Shown here: positions 1 to 13,660 of the stretch, piece after piece
Numbering within the stretch: position 1 is the first letter of the stretch
Layout: each line of letters begins with the position of its first letter
DNA from: Paenibacillus sp. E222
Lineage (GTDB): Bacteria; Bacillota; Bacilli; Paenibacillales; Paenibacillaceae
DNA: 64,000 nt
Reading direction: 5' to 3'
NCBI RefSeq assembly: GCF_013401555.1
Contig: NZ_CP058552.1
Location: 1,178,001-1,242,000 of the forward strand
Made by a program: the position numbers and the translations under genes
Notes under the pieces: generated by a model
Told to the model about the DNA's origin: nothing
Databases searched by the model: none
The model's input: the letters and a program-made list of their open reading frames with translations, nothing else

Positions 1-950
1 CTTGGTAACCCTTGCGGGCCCCGCACCCAATCAGTGCTCTACCTCCACGACTCTGTTTTCCGAGGCTAGCCCTAAAGCTATTTCGGGGAGAACCAGCTAT
101 CTCCGAGTTCGATTGGAATTTCTCCGCTACCCCCACCTCATCCCCGCACTTTTCAACGTGCGTGGGTTCGGGCCTCCAGTGCGTGTTACCGCACCTTCAC
201 CCTGGACAGGGGTAGATCACCCGGTTTCGGGTCTACGTCCACGTACTACATCGCCCTATTCAGACTCGCTTTCGCTGCGGCTCCGGCTCTTCACCTTAAC
301 CTTGCACGGGAACGTAACTCGCCGGTTCATTCTACAAAAGGCACGCCATCACCCCTAAAACGGGCTCTGACTTTTTGTAAGCACACGGTTTCAGGTTCTA
401 TTTCACTCCCCTTCCGGGGTGCTTTTCACCTTTCCCTCACGGTACTGCTTCACTATCGGTCGCTAGGAAGTATTTAGCCTTGGCAGATGGTCCTGCCGGA
501 TTCATACGGGGTTTCACGTGCCCCGCACTACTCGGGATACATCTCGGAGAGAGCAGACTTTCAACTACAGGGCTTTTACCTTCTTTGGCGGGCCTTTCCA
601 GACCTCTTCGTTTAACCGGCTCCTTTGTAACTCCATGTGAGATGTCCCACAACCCCAAAGAGCAAGCTCTCTGGTTTGGGCTTCTCCGCGTTCGCTCGCC
701 GCTACTGACGGAATCACTATTGTTTTCTCTTCCTCAGGGTACTTAGATGTTTCAGTTCCCCTGGTATGCCTCTACATAACCTATGTATTCAGTTATGAGT
801 AACTGGAAATTACCCCAGCTGGGTTTCCCCATTCGGACACCCCCGGATCAAAGCTTGCTTACAGCTCCCCGAGGCAGTTTCGTTGTTCGCCACGTCCTTC
901 ATCGGCTCCTAGCGCCTAGGCATCCTCCGTGTGCTCTTAGTAGCTTAACC
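1..950 (-). rRNA. rrl: 23S rRNA, 5' portion (runs off window start)
   Basis: About 950 nt of the 5' part of a 23S gene, read on the minus strand. The 5' end is placed at about 950 because the reverse complement there begins with the conserved GGTTAAGCTACTAAGAGCAC start of Bacillales 23S. The remainder lies outside the window. It is transcribed after the 16S gene at 1260-2813, in the direction of leftward fork movement. Open frames inside it are spurious. Confidence 0.97.
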
Positions 951-2813
<1,863 letters not shown>

Positions 2814-2949
2814 AGTATTGAAAAGAGCGATAAGCTCATTTTGAAACTGACGAGATTAAAAATCTCATTTTATGCTCCAGTCGATCCAAGCCAAGGCTTG
2901 TCTCAAACTTTCGCGTTCATTCTGCAAGCAGAATGTTTACTCACTCGTT

Positions 2950-2971
2950 GTTCAGTTTTCAAAGATCAAAC
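2950..2971 (-). promoter_or_regulatory. rrn leader boxA-like antitermination element
   Basis: On the minus strand the 16S leader contains GATCTTTGAAAACTGAACA. It is almost the same as the element in the 16S-23S spacer at 1121-1138, which reads CTTTGAAAAC in its core. Such boxA sequences recruit the NusB/NusE antitermination complex in other bacteria. That function is inferred here from position and sequence. Confidence 0.6.
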
Positions 2972-3122
2972 TTGTTTCATTGCCGTGTGTTGTTCACCTC
3001 AGCAACTTTTATATCTTATCAAATCCGAACCAACTTTGCAAGCTCTTTTTTTAAGTTTCTTTCGAAGCTTATTTCATTCGCTTGCCGCACCATGTTTCTC
3101 GTGTTTTCTTGGCCGGAATTAG

Positions 3123-3151
3123 AATATACCATGTACAGATTTAGAATGCAA
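3123..3151 (-). promoter_or_regulatory. Predicted rRNA operon promoter
   Basis: A minus-strand sigma-A type promoter with -35 TTGCAT (3146-3151), a 17-nt spacer and -10 TATATT (3123-3128). It lies about 310 nt upstream of the mature 16S 5' end, a normal leader length. The same hexamer pair with the same spacing occurs upstream of rpsF at 35862-35890. Further promoters upstream (3150-3300) are possible but I cannot pick one with confidence. Confidence 0.6.
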
Positions 3152-3304
3152 GCTTTATTTTCAATAAAGTTATTTCTGTCTACTACTCCCTCTAATATGT
3201 CTCCCATATTCGGCTGATCATCTATACATTACACTGTCTAAGGCTTCTCTAAAGAATATCTCTCCACCTATACTTACTATTCTCATACTCTACATTAAGT
3301 TCAA

Positions 3305-3337
3305 TAAAAAGAGCCTCTCCATATTGGAAAGGCTCTA
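3305..3337 (-). terminator. Intrinsic terminator of the HD-GYP gene
   Basis: The minus strand reads AGAGCCTTTCC, a short loop, then GGAGAGGCTCT followed by TTTTTATTG. It starts 26 nt after the stop codon of the HD-GYP gene and separates that gene from the rrn promoter region. Confidence 0.8.
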
Positions 3338-3363
3338 TTCTTATATATGAACTGAAGATTCAG

Positions 3364-4479
3364 CTAGCCAATGACTTCCTGGATATGTAGCTGCCTTTGC
3401 TGCATCAGATTGATGATTGTTCCTTCTACCGATACCATCGGCCGTGTAGGATGATCCCGATCTGAGAATACGATCTCACCAATTTGATTATTGCTGAGCT
3501 TCACTCGAATACCATTATGGATCTGTGTGGAACGCTGAACGAATACATTCACGATCGCAGGATCCAATTTACCAAAAGCCTCACTCTGAATCTGTTCCAG
3601 TACCAGGTACGGTGACTGTGCCTTGCGATAGATCTTCTCCAGAGTCATAGCGTGGAATATATCAGCGATAGCTACAATCTTGGCATAGATATGAATCTGC
3701 GTGCCGCTGAGTTGCAGCGGGTAACCCGACCCATCCACTTTTTCATGATGCTGCAATGCTGCGAGTCTAGCTCCCTCATTGATGGCCTTAGCCTGTTTCA
3801 GTACCTGATAACCATATTTCGTATGCTGCCGGATTTCTGCCTGCTCTGACGCAGTTAAAGTAGAAGGTTTATGAAGGATCTGAGGATCCACTTTGTTATT
3901 ACCGATATCATGGAACAATCCTGCAAAAGCTACCTGCATCCAGTCTTTCGAGGGCAAATCCATCCACTGAGCCAACTGATAAGATGTAATGGCACTCAAT
4001 ACGGCATGATGGTACACATAATCATGTTCCTGCATAACTCGTGGACTGAAGGTAAGCACATTATACTGTTTGAGGTGAACAAACAATGCTTCCAGCTGTG
4101 TACGCAACTCATATACAGGTATTTCAGCCGCCAGAGACGATAGAAAAGCATTTTTGGTCAGTCCAACCATCTTTTCATATTCTTCATGCAGAGACGGTAA
4201 TGCGATTGCTGAGACTACGCTGCTGCCTTTCTCTGCTCTTTCTCCGTTCTTCTCATTACCTGCGCCTGAAGAGGCCAATGAAGCCTTAGAACCCGAACTG
4301 CTTGTCCCTGTTCTCTCTTGCTCGATGTCCACTTGATGAATCATAAAGGCTTTGAGTACTTCCACATCCTTAGGCAAAATGACTTTGCCCTTCTGAAACA
4401 GCACATTACCACGAAGCGTTTGCACGTCATTTCCCAGTTTCAGTCCTGGTTTGACTTCAGACAGGGTAATTAATCCCAT
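3364..4479 (-). CDS. HD-GYP domain protein, putative cyclic-di-GMP phosphodiesterase
   Basis: A 371-residue cytoplasmic protein with no membrane segment. The C-terminal half is an HD-GYP domain: the HD pair is near residue 190 and the HHEKVDGSGYP segment near residues 244-254. This family hydrolyses cyclic di-GMP using a bi- or trinuclear metal centre. The N-terminal 60 residues resemble the short region often found before HD-GYP domains, followed by a Ser/Gly-rich linker. The residue after HDIG is Asn, where most HD-GYP enzymes have Lys, so activity may be altered. I chose the ATG at 4479 because GAGGGG lies 7 nt upstream; the upstream GTG at 4494 overlaps that ribosome binding site. It stands alone between gyrA and the rRNA operon, with terminators on both sides. 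Confidence 0.88.
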   Translation of the reverse strand: MGLITLSEVKPGLKLGNDVQTLRGNVLFQKGKVILPKDVEVLKAFMIHQVDIEQERTGTSSSGSKASLASSGAGNEKNGERAEKGSSVVSAIALPSLHEEYEKMVGLTKNAFLSSLAAEIPVYELRTQLEALFVHLKQYNVLTFSPRVMQEHDYVYHHAVLSAITSYQLAQWMDLPSKDWMQVAFAGLFHDIGNNKVDPQILHKPSTLTASEQAEIRQHTKYGYQVLKQAKAINEGARLAALQHHEKVDGSGYPLQLSGTQIHIYAKIVAIADIFHAMTLEKIYRKAQSPYLVLEQIQSEAFGKLDPAIVNVFVQRSTQIHNGIRVKLSNNQIGEIVFSDRDHPTRPMVSVEGTIINLMQQRQLHIQEVIG

Positions 4480-4619
4480 GTTTATTCCCCTCACTCATCG
4501 TTCTTCTATAATGATAACAAGACCATAGTCCCGGTTTTTCTCGTTAATTCCCATTATATTACTCAAAAATCAGGCTGTACATCCCAGATTTCAAGGAGAG
4601 AGGTCCTGGAGCCGTGAAA

Positions 4620-4650
4620 ATAACAAAGGGCCCCCATATGGGAGCCCTCC
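4620..4650 (-). terminator. gyrA terminator
   Basis: On the minus strand a GC-rich hairpin (AGGGCTCCC, loop, GGGGGCCCT) is followed by TTGTTATTTT. It lies about 45 nt past the gyrA stop. A smaller AT-rich hairpin (AAATCAT/ATGATTT, about 4660-4676) sits between the two. Confidence 0.8.
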
Positions 4651-4696
4651 AATTTCATTGAAATCATGAAATGATTTTCGTTATAGAAAATTAATT

Positions 4697-7252
4697 CTAT
4701 ACTTCCGAACCTGAATCATCGCCCTCAGCTTCAGCATCGGACACCGAGCCCTCATCCAGAGTGGACTCCGGACCTTCAGAGTTAGCGGCTTCTGCACCTT
4801 CAAGCAATTCTTCGTCTTCTGGTTCTTCCTCATTCTTGTCAATTCGGCTGACGGTAGCTACGGCATCTTCATCCCGAATATGAATCAGCTTCACGCCTTG
4901 CGTGTATCGACCCATGGTGGATATGCCTTCCATGCTCATCCGAATTAACGTACCGCTGGAAGTAATGATCATCAGATCTTCTTCTGTCTTAACCATTTTC
5001 AGGCTGACTACCGAACCATTCTTATCTGTGACGTTAATGGTTTTAATCCCTTTACCGCCACGAGTCTGCATCCGATAATCGCTGACAGGCGTACGTTTAC
5101 CGTATCCTTTGGCTGTAACAATCAGAACATCCAGTTCCTGATCAACTACGTCCATACCGATTACGACATCCTGCTCATCCAGTGTGATCCCTTTAACCCC
5201 GGTTGCACTCCGTCCCATGGAACGGACATTTCCTTCCGAGAATCGGATGGACATCCCGTGAGCTGTACCCATAATGATCTCTTGCTGTCCATCTGTCAGC
5301 TTAACATCAATAAGGGCATCATCATCACGCAGGGAAATCCCGATCAGACCGCCTTTGCGAATATTCGTGTAATCCTCAAGTGGTGTCTTCTTCACAACCC
5401 CTTGACGGGTAGCAAAGAACAGATACTTGTCACTTTCGAATTCCTGAACGGGAATCACGGCATTGACCGATTCACCCTGCTCGATCTGAATCAGGTTGAT
5501 AATCGGCGTTCCTCGTGCTGTACGTCCAAGTTCTGGAATCTCATAAGCTTTGAGACGGTACACTTTACCTTTGTCAGTAAAGAACATGAGGTAATTGTGA
5601 GAGTTGGTCACAAACAGATGCTCAACAAAGTCGGTATCTTTGGTGTCCATTCCCACAACCCCACGTCCGCCACGCTTTTGACTGCGGTATGTGGATACCG
5701 GCAGACGTTTCACATAGCCTGTATGGGTAATGGTGATGATAACCTCTTCGCGCGGAATCAGATCCTCGTCCAGAATGCTCTCTTCACCTACAGTGATTTC
5801 GGTACGACGATCATCGCTGAAGCGATCACGGATTTCTTGCAGCTCCGTGCTGATAATTTCGAGCACCAGATGCTCGTTGGCCAAAATTTCACGATATTCC
5901 TTAATTTTGACCATCAGTTCGTTATACTCATTTTCGATGCGCTCGCGTTCCAGACCTGTGAGGCGTTGCAGACGCATATCGAGAATAGCTTGAGCCTGAT
6001 CATGACTGAGCGAGAAACGCTCGATCAGACCTTCTCTGGCTGCATCTGTATTGCTGGATGAACGAATCAACGCAATGATTTCGTCGATATGATCCAGCGC
6101 GATACGCAAGCCTTCCAGAATGTGTGCGCGTGCTTCGGCTTTTTTCAGCTCGAACTGTGTACGTCTGCGTATAACCTCAATCTGATGCTGCAAGTAGTGA
6201 TACAACACTTCGCGCAGATTCAGAATCTTAGGTTCTTTATTTACAATCGCGAGCATGTTAATCCCGAATGTGGATTGCATCGCTGTATGCTTGTACAGGT
6301 TGTTCAGCACTACACCGGGGTTCACGTCTCTGCGAAGCTCAATCACAATCCGCATACCGTTACGGTCAGACTCATCACGCAGATCCGTAATACCATCAAT
6401 CTTTTTATCACGTACCAACTCAGCAATTTTCTCAACGAGTCTTGCCTTGTTCACCTGATAAGGAAGTTCCGTAACGATAATCCGTGCTTTGTTATTGTTT
6501 TCTTCGATGTTGGTTTTGGCCCGCATCGTTACTGAACCACGTCCGGTTTGATACGCCTGGCGAATTCCGGAGCGTCCCAAAATATAACCGGAAGTTGGGA
6601 AGTCTGGCCCGTGAATATAATCCATCAATTCCATCGAAGTGATGTCTGGATTTTTGATCATAGCCTGTACGCCGTCAATGACCTCTCCCAGGTTATGGGG
6701 AGGAATGTTGGTCGCCATACCTACCGCAATCCCGCCGACACCATTGACAAGCAAGTTAGGGAAACGAGCTGGCAGAACGATAGGTTCACTTTCTTCACCG
6801 TCATAGTTCGGCTGGAAGTCAATCGTATCCTTGTTGATGTCTCTGAGCATTTCCATAGCAATCTTGGACAACCGGGCTTCCGTATAACGCATGGCTGCTG
6901 CCATATCGCCATCCACCGATCCAAAGTTGCCATGTCCATCTACGTGCATGTAGCGCAGGGAGAAGTCCTGTGCCATCCGTACCATCGTTTCGTATACGGC
7001 AGAGTCACCATGTGGGTGATACTTACCGATAACTTCGCCGACGATTCTGGCTGATTTTTTATGTGGTTTATCGGGTGTCATGCCTAGCTCGGACATTGCG
7101 TACAGAATACGCCGGTGAACCGGCTTCAATCCGTCACGCACGTCAGGTAAGGCACGGCTCACAATAATGCTCATCGCATAATCCATAAACGATTCACGCA
7201 TCTCGACGCCAATATCCCGATCTTTAATCTGCGAGTTCATTTCTTCCGCCAT
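4697..7252 (-). CDS. gyrA: DNA gyrase subunit A
   Basis: The 851-residue breakage-reunion subunit of the A2B2 gyrase that introduces negative supercoils. The active-site tyrosine is Tyr123 in [11 protein letters not shown]. The quinolone-resistance region reads GDSAVYET, with Ser84 and Glu88, the usual drug-sensitive residues in Bacillales. The C-terminal beta-pinwheel repeats are present, including the QKRGGRG GyrA box near residue 525. The last 45 or so residues form a very acidic tail, a typical variable end. The ATG start has AAGGAGG 6 nt upstream. It is not directly adjacent to gyrB: an opposite-strand YheC/D gene lies between them, so gyrA must have its own promoter. Confidence 0.99.
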   Translation of the reverse strand: MAEEMNSQIKDRDIGVEMRESFMDYAMSIIVSRALPDVRDGLKPVHRRILYAMSELGMTPDKPHKKSARIVGEVIGKYHPHGDSAVYETMVRMAQDFSLRYMHVDGHGNFGSVDGDMAAAMRYTEARLSKIAMEMLRDINKDTIDFQPNYDGEESEPIVLPARFPNLLVNGVGGIAVGMATNIPPHNLGEVIDGVQAMIKNPDITSMELMDYIHGPDFPTSGYILGRSGIRQAYQTGRGSVTMRAKTNIEENNNKARIIVTELPYQVNKARLVEKIAELVRDKKIDGITDLRDESDRNGMRIVIELRRDVNPGVVLNNLYKHTAMQSTFGINMLAIVNKEPKILNLREVLYHYLQHQIEVIRRRTQFELKKAEARAHILEGLRIALDHIDEIIALIRSSSNTDAAREGLIERFSLSHDQAQAILDMRLQRLTGLERERIENEYNELMVKIKEYREILANEHLVLEIISTELQEIRDRFSDDRRTEITVGEESILDEDLIPREEVIITITHTGYVKRLPVSTYRSQKRGGRGVVGMDTKDTDFVEHLFVTNSHNYLMFFTDKGKVYRLKAYEIPELGRTARGTPIINLIQIEQGESVNAVIPVQEFESDKYLFFATRQGVVKKTPLEDYTNIRKGGLIGISLRDDDALIDVKLTDGQQEIIMGTAHGMSIRFSEGNVRSMGRSATGVKGITLDEQDVVIGMDVVDQELDVLIVTAKGYGKRTPVSDYRMQTRGGKGIKTINVTDKNGSVVSLKMVKTEEDLMIITSSGTLIRMSMEGISTMGRYTQGVKLIHIRDEDAVATVSRIDKNEEEPEDEELLEGAEAANSEGPESTLDEGSVSDAEAEGDDSGSEV

Positions 7253-7678
7253 GCTGGACCTCCTTCTTGTCCTTCAACAAACATTCCATTCAGTCTTTCA
7301 AAAATTAATTGTATGTGAAAAGCCTAACAAGGCTAGAACCGCACAAGGACGCTACTCTTTATTATATTACTTTCACAAAAGGTAAACAATTAAACGTCCG
7401 CTGGGCAATAGCCTTTCTTCCGGGAACTTCAGAGAGTCTGGGGGTTCGCCCTGCCTTCCTCCCCATTTGCACATACAATGCTAGAAAAAGCGGCAAATGT
7501 ACTGTGTATATTCAGGCTTAGACCGTTCCCGTTCTACGATCAAACTACATCTGTGCAACAAAACCGCACAAAACGCCATATTTCTCTATTATACCACTGA
7601 AATCATCTCTTGTCCTTTGATTTCTCTGCGTCTGCCACTCTTGTAAACCCCATTAAAACACGAAAGGACTGATGGCTC
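7253..7678. other. Divergent intergenic region between gyrA and the YheC/D gene
   Basis: This 426-nt non-coding gap contains the 5' regions of two divergent genes. The best gyrA promoter is described separately. A second minus-strand candidate has -10 TATAAT at 7588-7593 and a weak -35 AGGACA at 7611-7616, spacing 17. An inverted repeat CATTTGC/GCAAATG flanks 7464-7499. I see no convincing small gene. Confidence 0.5.
7361..7389 (-). promoter_or_regulatory. Predicted gyrA promoter
   Basis: Minus-strand -35 TTGTTT (7384-7389), 17-nt spacer and perfect -10 TATAAT (7361-7366). It lies about 110 nt upstream of the gyrA start codon. A separate gyrA promoter is needed because the intervening gene is on the other strand. 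Confidence 0.5.
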
Positions 7679-8605
7679 TTGGGCATCCAGCGTGTCTCCA
7701 GCAAATGGACCAAGACAGCTGTGTTACAACGCAGCCGTAATGTGAATGAATATATACCAGTAACACGACAATATAATCGCCAGACCCTGGAACGGATGAC
7801 TGAATTATTCGAGTCAAACTATATCAAACCGGATCGGGGAACTTACGGCAATGGCGTCATGCGGGTAAAAACCATCCGCATAAAACCACACCCGATTACC
7901 GATGCAAACACATCGGAAAACGCTGTTGATCCGCTCCCCCCATCTGAAGCTGAAGTCGGTGCCGAGATCTCTGTTGAAGTCCCTCTGACAACGTATGAAC
8001 TTCGATATGGGACGGAGGAAAAACATTTTCATTCCCTCGATGAGCTGGATCTGGCGCTCACTGAACGTATCCAGAATCGCGAATACATCATTCAGCAAGG
8101 TATTCCGCTGATGAAACATGATGGATTACCTTTCGACCTGCGGGTACTGACCCAGAAGAATCTACAACGCAACTGGGAAACGACAGGTATCCTGGGAAGA
8201 ATTGCTGCACCGGGCAAGATCATTACCAACATTCATGGCGGCGGACGATTGGCCACCTTTAATGAGTTGGTACGCCCTCATTTTGATCAGGATCGGTTCC
8301 AGCAACTACGCAGTGAGCTATATCGTTTAGGCATTCATACGGCGGTACAGTTACAGAGGTCATTTCCAAGACTCAAAGAGATTGGTATCGATATCGCACT
8401 GGATGAAGATGGACGGCCATGGATTATTGAAGTCAACACATTGCCAGGTATCTATGCTTTTGGCCTATTGCCTGATAAGGAAACGTACCGAAAGATTAAG
8501 CGTTATGCGAGAGCGTATGGCAGATTACCCTCCAAAAAAGGGAAAACATCTCGTACCTCCCTCAAAGCCCAGGCCTCCTCTGCCAAAAGCCGCACACACC
8601 GATAA
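7679..8605 (+). CDS. YheC/YheD family ATP-grasp protein
   Basis: A 308-residue protein of the YheC/YheD family. In Bacillus these are described as endospore coat-associated ATP-grasp-like proteins; their substrate is not established. The N-terminus carries the family pattern VSSKWTKT. The C-terminal part has ATP-grasp features: PFDLRVLTQK near residues 150-160, and DIALDEDGRPWIIEVNTLPG near residues 238-257, where the Asp/Glu/Asn cluster would bind Mg-ATP. The last 35 residues are Lys/Arg-rich. The start is TTG, with GAAAGG 11 nt upstream and the family N-terminus beginning immediately after. It is transcribed against its neighbours gyrA and gyrB, and against the leftward replication fork. 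Expression during sporulation is expected by analogy only. Confidence 0.85.
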   Translation: MGIQRVSSKWTKTAVLQRSRNVNEYIPVTRQYNRQTLERMTELFESNYIKPDRGTYGNGVMRVKTIRIKPHPITDANTSENAVDPLPPSEAEVGAEISVEVPLTTYELRYGTEEKHFHSLDELDLALTERIQNREYIIQQGIPLMKHDGLPFDLRVLTQKNLQRNWETTGILGRIAAPGKIITNIHGGGRLATFNELVRPHFDQDRFQQLRSELYRLGIHTAVQLQRSFPRLKEIGIDIALDEDGRPWIIEVNTLPGIYAFGLLPDKETYRKIKRYARAYGRLPSKKGKTSRTSLKAQASSAKSRTHR

Positions 8606-8654
8606 CAGGCACACCAGAGTCCAATCTAAAATCTCTATGCTATAACCCCATAAT

Positions 8655-8684
8655 GTAAAAGAGGCGCCCTCGCAGGCGCCTCTT
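8655..8684 (-). terminator. gyrB terminator (possibly bidirectional)
   Basis: A strong 10-bp hairpin, AAGAGGCGCC/GGCGCCTCTT, at 8659-8684. On the minus strand it is followed by TTTTACATT, so it terminates gyrB 10 nt after its stop codon. On the plus strand it follows the YheC/D gene but has no clear T-tract, so termination in that direction would be weaker. Confidence 0.85.
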
Positions 8685-8693
8685 CGAATATCG

Positions 8694-10613
<1,920 letters not shown>

Positions 10614-10750
10614 CTACTTCTATAGATTCAATATCGTAAATATGCGTTAACTAAGAATGCATGCTGAAATGAACATATGCCCTTAATTCCAGTAAGCAAT
10701 CTAAATAAAGACAAGCAGCAAAAGGTACAATAACTCGTACCGCCGATAGG

Positions 10751-10999
10751 CTAGAGATCAGGAAAAATGTGAGCTCGCTTCTTGAGCGTAGCTGAGGAAA
10801 TAGGCGAGTAGTACACAATGTTTTTAGTCACTACAATGGACTTGGCTTCCTCTTCACCAATATGCTCCACTGTTTTTTCCTGCTCGGCATGCGTGACATA
10901 CTGCTTGGAGATTTTTGAGGATTTTTCAATCGATATATCAAAAATAGCAACCAATTCGGAAGAACGGATAATCTTCTCACCGCCCAGATGAATGTACAT
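10751..10999 (-). CDS. remB: Extracellular matrix regulator RemB (DUF370 family)
   Basis: An 82-residue protein starting MYIHLGGEKII, with the conserved C-terminal segment SIVVTKNIVYYSPISSATLKKR typical of RemB (YaaB). In Bacillus subtilis RemB is a small DNA-binding-type regulator linked to matrix gene expression. It lies 13 nt downstream of recF and is co-transcribed with it, exactly as in the Bacillus recF-remB-gyrB order. Confidence 0.93.
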   Translation of the reverse strand: MYIHLGGEKIIRSSELVAIFDISIEKSSKISKQYVTHAEQEKTVEHIGEEEAKSIVVTKNIVYYSPISSATLKKRAHIFPDL

Positions 11000-11012
11000 A
11001 AGCCCTCACTCC

Positions 11013-12125
11013 TTAGCGTTCAACCTGTCCGGCATGAACGTGATAAATACTGGCATCTTTGAGTTTGTCAACGTTCAGACTCTCGATGCCGGTAGCCGTA
11101 ATAAAGGTCTGCACCTTGCTCTGGAACGTTTCGATCAGCTGCGTCTGACGAAACGGATCCAGTTCAGACAGTACATCGTCCAGCAGCAGGACCGGATATT
11201 CTCCGATTTCTTCATGAATCAGTTCAATTTCCGCAAGTTTAAGGGACAACGCCGTTGTGCGCTGCTGCCCCTGCGAGCCATACGTTTGTACTTCCCGATC
11301 GTTAATGAAAAAGGACAGGTCATCCCGATGCGGCCCACTAAGGGTTGTGCCTCGGCGAATCTCCTGCTCTTTCATTTGTGATAATTTTATCATAAATTGG
11401 TCCATTAAGACAGCTTCATCTTCCTCAGCGGCTTCACTGAAGGAAGGAAGGTAGGCCAGGCGCAGGACTTCTCCACCTCCGGTGATGCCCTGATGAATCG
11501 TTTCAGCCCACTTTTGCAGTTTCTTTATGAATTGTTTCCTTTTTTTGACGATTTTAACACCATGCTCCACCAGTTGCTCATTCCATACCTCAAGCATGGT
11601 CTGGGCTGAAGCGTTCTGCCCCCATAATTGCTTGAGCAGATTGTTACGCTGGACGAGCACTTTTTGATATTGCTGCAGATGATACAGGTAGCCTGGAGCC
11701 ACCTGACCAATCTCCATGTCAAGAAACCGGCGGCGTATCCCCGGTGTGCCTTTGACAATCTCAAGATCTTCCGGTGCAAACATCACCACATTAAGCGCTC
11801 CGACAAAATCACTCAGCTTGCGCTGTTCCAGTCCGTTAATCTTTGCTTTTTTGCCTTGTTGCGACAAAGAAAGCTCGAGCTTGACCGATCCGTACTTTTT
11901 GTCGACCTCTGCTGCAAGCCTGGCACGTTCTTCACCGAAACGGATCAGTTCCTTGTCGCGGGATGTACGGTGGCTCTTGGTGAGTGCAAGCACAAAAATG
12001 GCTTCTGCGAGGTTGGTCTTGCCTTGGGCATTTTGCCCAATCAAAAGATTTACAGGACCAAAAGAATCCAGTCTCAGATGTTCATAATTGCGGAATTGCT
12101 GCAGATCTATGCTGTTTACAAACAC
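11013..12125 (-). CDS. recF: DNA replication and repair protein RecF
   Basis: A 370-residue SMC-like ABC ATPase that, with RecO and RecR, loads RecA at gapped DNA. The Walker A is GQNAQGKTN at about residues 30-38, the signature region includes GPHRDDLSF, and the Walker B is LLLDDVLSELDP near residue 310. The start is GTG, with GGGAGG 8 nt upstream. It belongs to the dnaA-dnaN-yaaA-recF-remB cluster, with 57 nt separating it from yaaA. Confidence 0.98.
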   Translation of the reverse strand: MFVNSIDLQQFRNYEHLRLDSFGPVNLLIGQNAQGKTNLAEAIFVLALTKSHRTSRDKELIRFGEERARLAAEVDKKYGSVKLELSLSQQGKKAKINGLEQRKLSDFVGALNVVMFAPEDLEIVKGTPGIRRRFLDMEIGQVAPGYLYHLQQYQKVLVQRNNLLKQLWGQNASAQTMLEVWNEQLVEHGVKIVKKRKQFIKKLQKWAETIHQGITGGGEVLRLAYLPSFSEAAEEDEAVLMDQFMIKLSQMKEQEIRRGTTLSGPHRDDLSFFINDREVQTYGSQGQQRTTALSLKLAEIELIHEEIGEYPVLLLDDVLSELDPFRQTQLIETFQSKVQTFITATGIESLNVDKLKDASIYHVHAGQVER

Positions 12126-12182
12126 GCGGTAACCTCCCTTTTATCCCGTCCGTCAGGAGGCAGCAGGATCTAACTGGTCTTC

Positions 12183-12398
12183 TTATTGTGCGACAACTTC
12201 GAACGAACCTTCTCCGTCCACCTCAACGATATCCCCAGGGTATAACTTGCGTCCCCGGCGTTCCTCAGGTTCTTTATTCACACGTACAAGTCCGTCCTGA
12301 AGCAGTGCTTTGGCCATACCTCCGGTTGGGATGCAATCGGCCAGTTTCAAAAATTGATCAAGCTTAATATATTCCGTACGAATCGCTACTTGGTTCAC
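12183..12398 (-). CDS. yaaA: S4-domain RNA-binding protein YaaA
   Basis: A 71-residue protein that is essentially one S4 RNA-binding fold: IKLDQFLKLADCIPTGGMAK followed by VRVNKEPEERRGRKLYPGD. The same small gene lies between dnaN and recF throughout Bacillales and has been associated with the ribosome. It is 16 nt downstream of dnaN, so it is translated from the same transcript. Confidence 0.93.
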   Translation of the reverse strand: MNQVAIRTEYIKLDQFLKLADCIPTGGMAKALLQDGLVRVNKEPEERRGRKLYPGDIVEVDGEGSFEVVAQ

Positions 12399-12414
12399 TA
12401 TGATCTTCCTCTCG

Positions 12415-13557
12415 TTAGTTGGTCGTCCGGTAAGGCAATATGACGTACAAGCTGTGACTGTCGTCCAGCGGTTTCAGGATGATCGGGCTCATGACACCAG
12501 TAAAAGCGATCATCAGCTGCTCACTCTCCACCACTTTCAACACATCCAGCATATATTTGGAGTTGAACGAGATTTTCAGCGGTTCGCCGTTAAAGTCGGC
12601 AGGTTCGATCTCTTCTCTTACTTTTCCCAGCTCGGAAGAGCTTGAAGAAATTTCGATTGATCCGGACTCCATCGTTTGCATCCGCACAATGTTTGTTTTT
12701 TCTTCACGCGACAGCAAATAAGCCCGGTCGATAGATTCGCTTAATTTTTTTGTATCCAAAACGAGTTCTGTTTTGTACGAAGTCGGAATAATTCTAGAAG
12801 TATCCGGATAAGTTCCGTCCAAAATGCGCGAATAGAACAGAACACGGTCGATTTTGAACAGGACTTGATTATCAGCGACAACGATATCCACAAGTGTATT
12901 TTGATCCGGCACAATTTTGCTGAGTTCGTTCAGCGTTTTACCCGAGATCACGACATTGTTGAATCGCACACCTTCTGCATTATCCAGCATTGCTGAACGA
13001 GTAGCAAGACGGTGACGGTCAGTTGCCACAAATTTCAGTTCATTGTCACCCAAACTCCAGAGTACACCTGTCAGAATCGGCGTAGTTTCATGTGTGGAAA
13101 TGGAGAATACGGTTTGTTTGATCATATTTTTGAGCAAATCTCCTGGAATGGAGACGGTTTGGTTTTCTTCGATGCTTGGCAATACTGGGAATTCTTCCGG
13201 ATCAAGACCAACCAGTTGAATTTCGGTAGCTCCTGCGGAGATAAAGGTGTTGAAGTTTTCTTTTACCTCCATATGCACTTCTTGGGAAGGCAGCTTTTTG
13301 ATGATCTCGACAAAAAACTTGGCTGGCAGTACAACACTGCCTGGTTGTTCTACCTGAACAACACTTTTATCACCATCTTCAAGCGGGATGAAGGATTGAA
13401 TTGAAATATCGGTGTCGCTTGCTGTCAACGTCACACCTTGATGATTAACGTCGAATTTGATACCGCTCAGAATTGGAATCGTCGTACGGCTCGAGATCGC
13501 TTTGGATACTTGCTGTATGGAATCGTTTAAATAGTTTTTCATTATGCTGATTTTCAT
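12415..13557 (-). CDS. dnaN: DNA polymerase III sliding clamp (beta subunit)
   Basis: A 380-residue processivity clamp with three homologous domains. It begins MKISIMKNYLNDSIQQVSKA and carries the family segment SSRTTIPILSGIKF near residues 22-35. The C-terminus ends ILPYRTTN, close to the usual ILPVR-type end. The ATG has TAGGAG 7 nt upstream. It is downstream of dnaA, across a 220-nt gap that contains the putative origin unwinding element. Confidence 0.99.
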   Translation of the reverse strand: MKISIMKNYLNDSIQQVSKAISSRTTIPILSGIKFDVNHQGVTLTASDTDISIQSFIPLEDGDKSVVQVEQPGSVVLPAKFFVEIIKKLPSQEVHMEVKENFNTFISAGATEIQLVGLDPEEFPVLPSIEENQTVSIPGDLLKNMIKQTVFSISTHETTPILTGVLWSLGDNELKFVATDRHRLATRSAMLDNAEGVRFNNVVISGKTLNELSKIVPDQNTLVDIVVADNQVLFKIDRVLFYSRILDGTYPDTSRIIPTSYKTELVLDTKKLSESIDRAYLLSREEKTNIVRMQTMESGSIEISSSSSELGKVREEIEPADFNGEPLKISFNSKYMLDVLKVVESEQLMIAFTGVMSPIILKPLDDSHSLYVILPYRTTN

Positions 13558-13660
13558 GGTTTCACTCCTAGCTGATTTTTTGGGTGTTTGGGTGTTGAAA
13601 GGTGTTTTTCAAAGGCCGAAGGCTAAGCTTCGAAATCGCTTATTTGGAGATGATATCTTT

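Noticed and set aside
512..525. GTTTCACGTG in the 23S gene, resembling half of parS
   Set aside because: It is conserved rRNA sequence and the right half does not match parS.
5258..6061. 267-codon open frame antisense to gyrA
   Set aside because: It is a shadow of the gyrA reading frame; its sequence looks like reversed-coding and it has no ribosome binding site or recognisable family.
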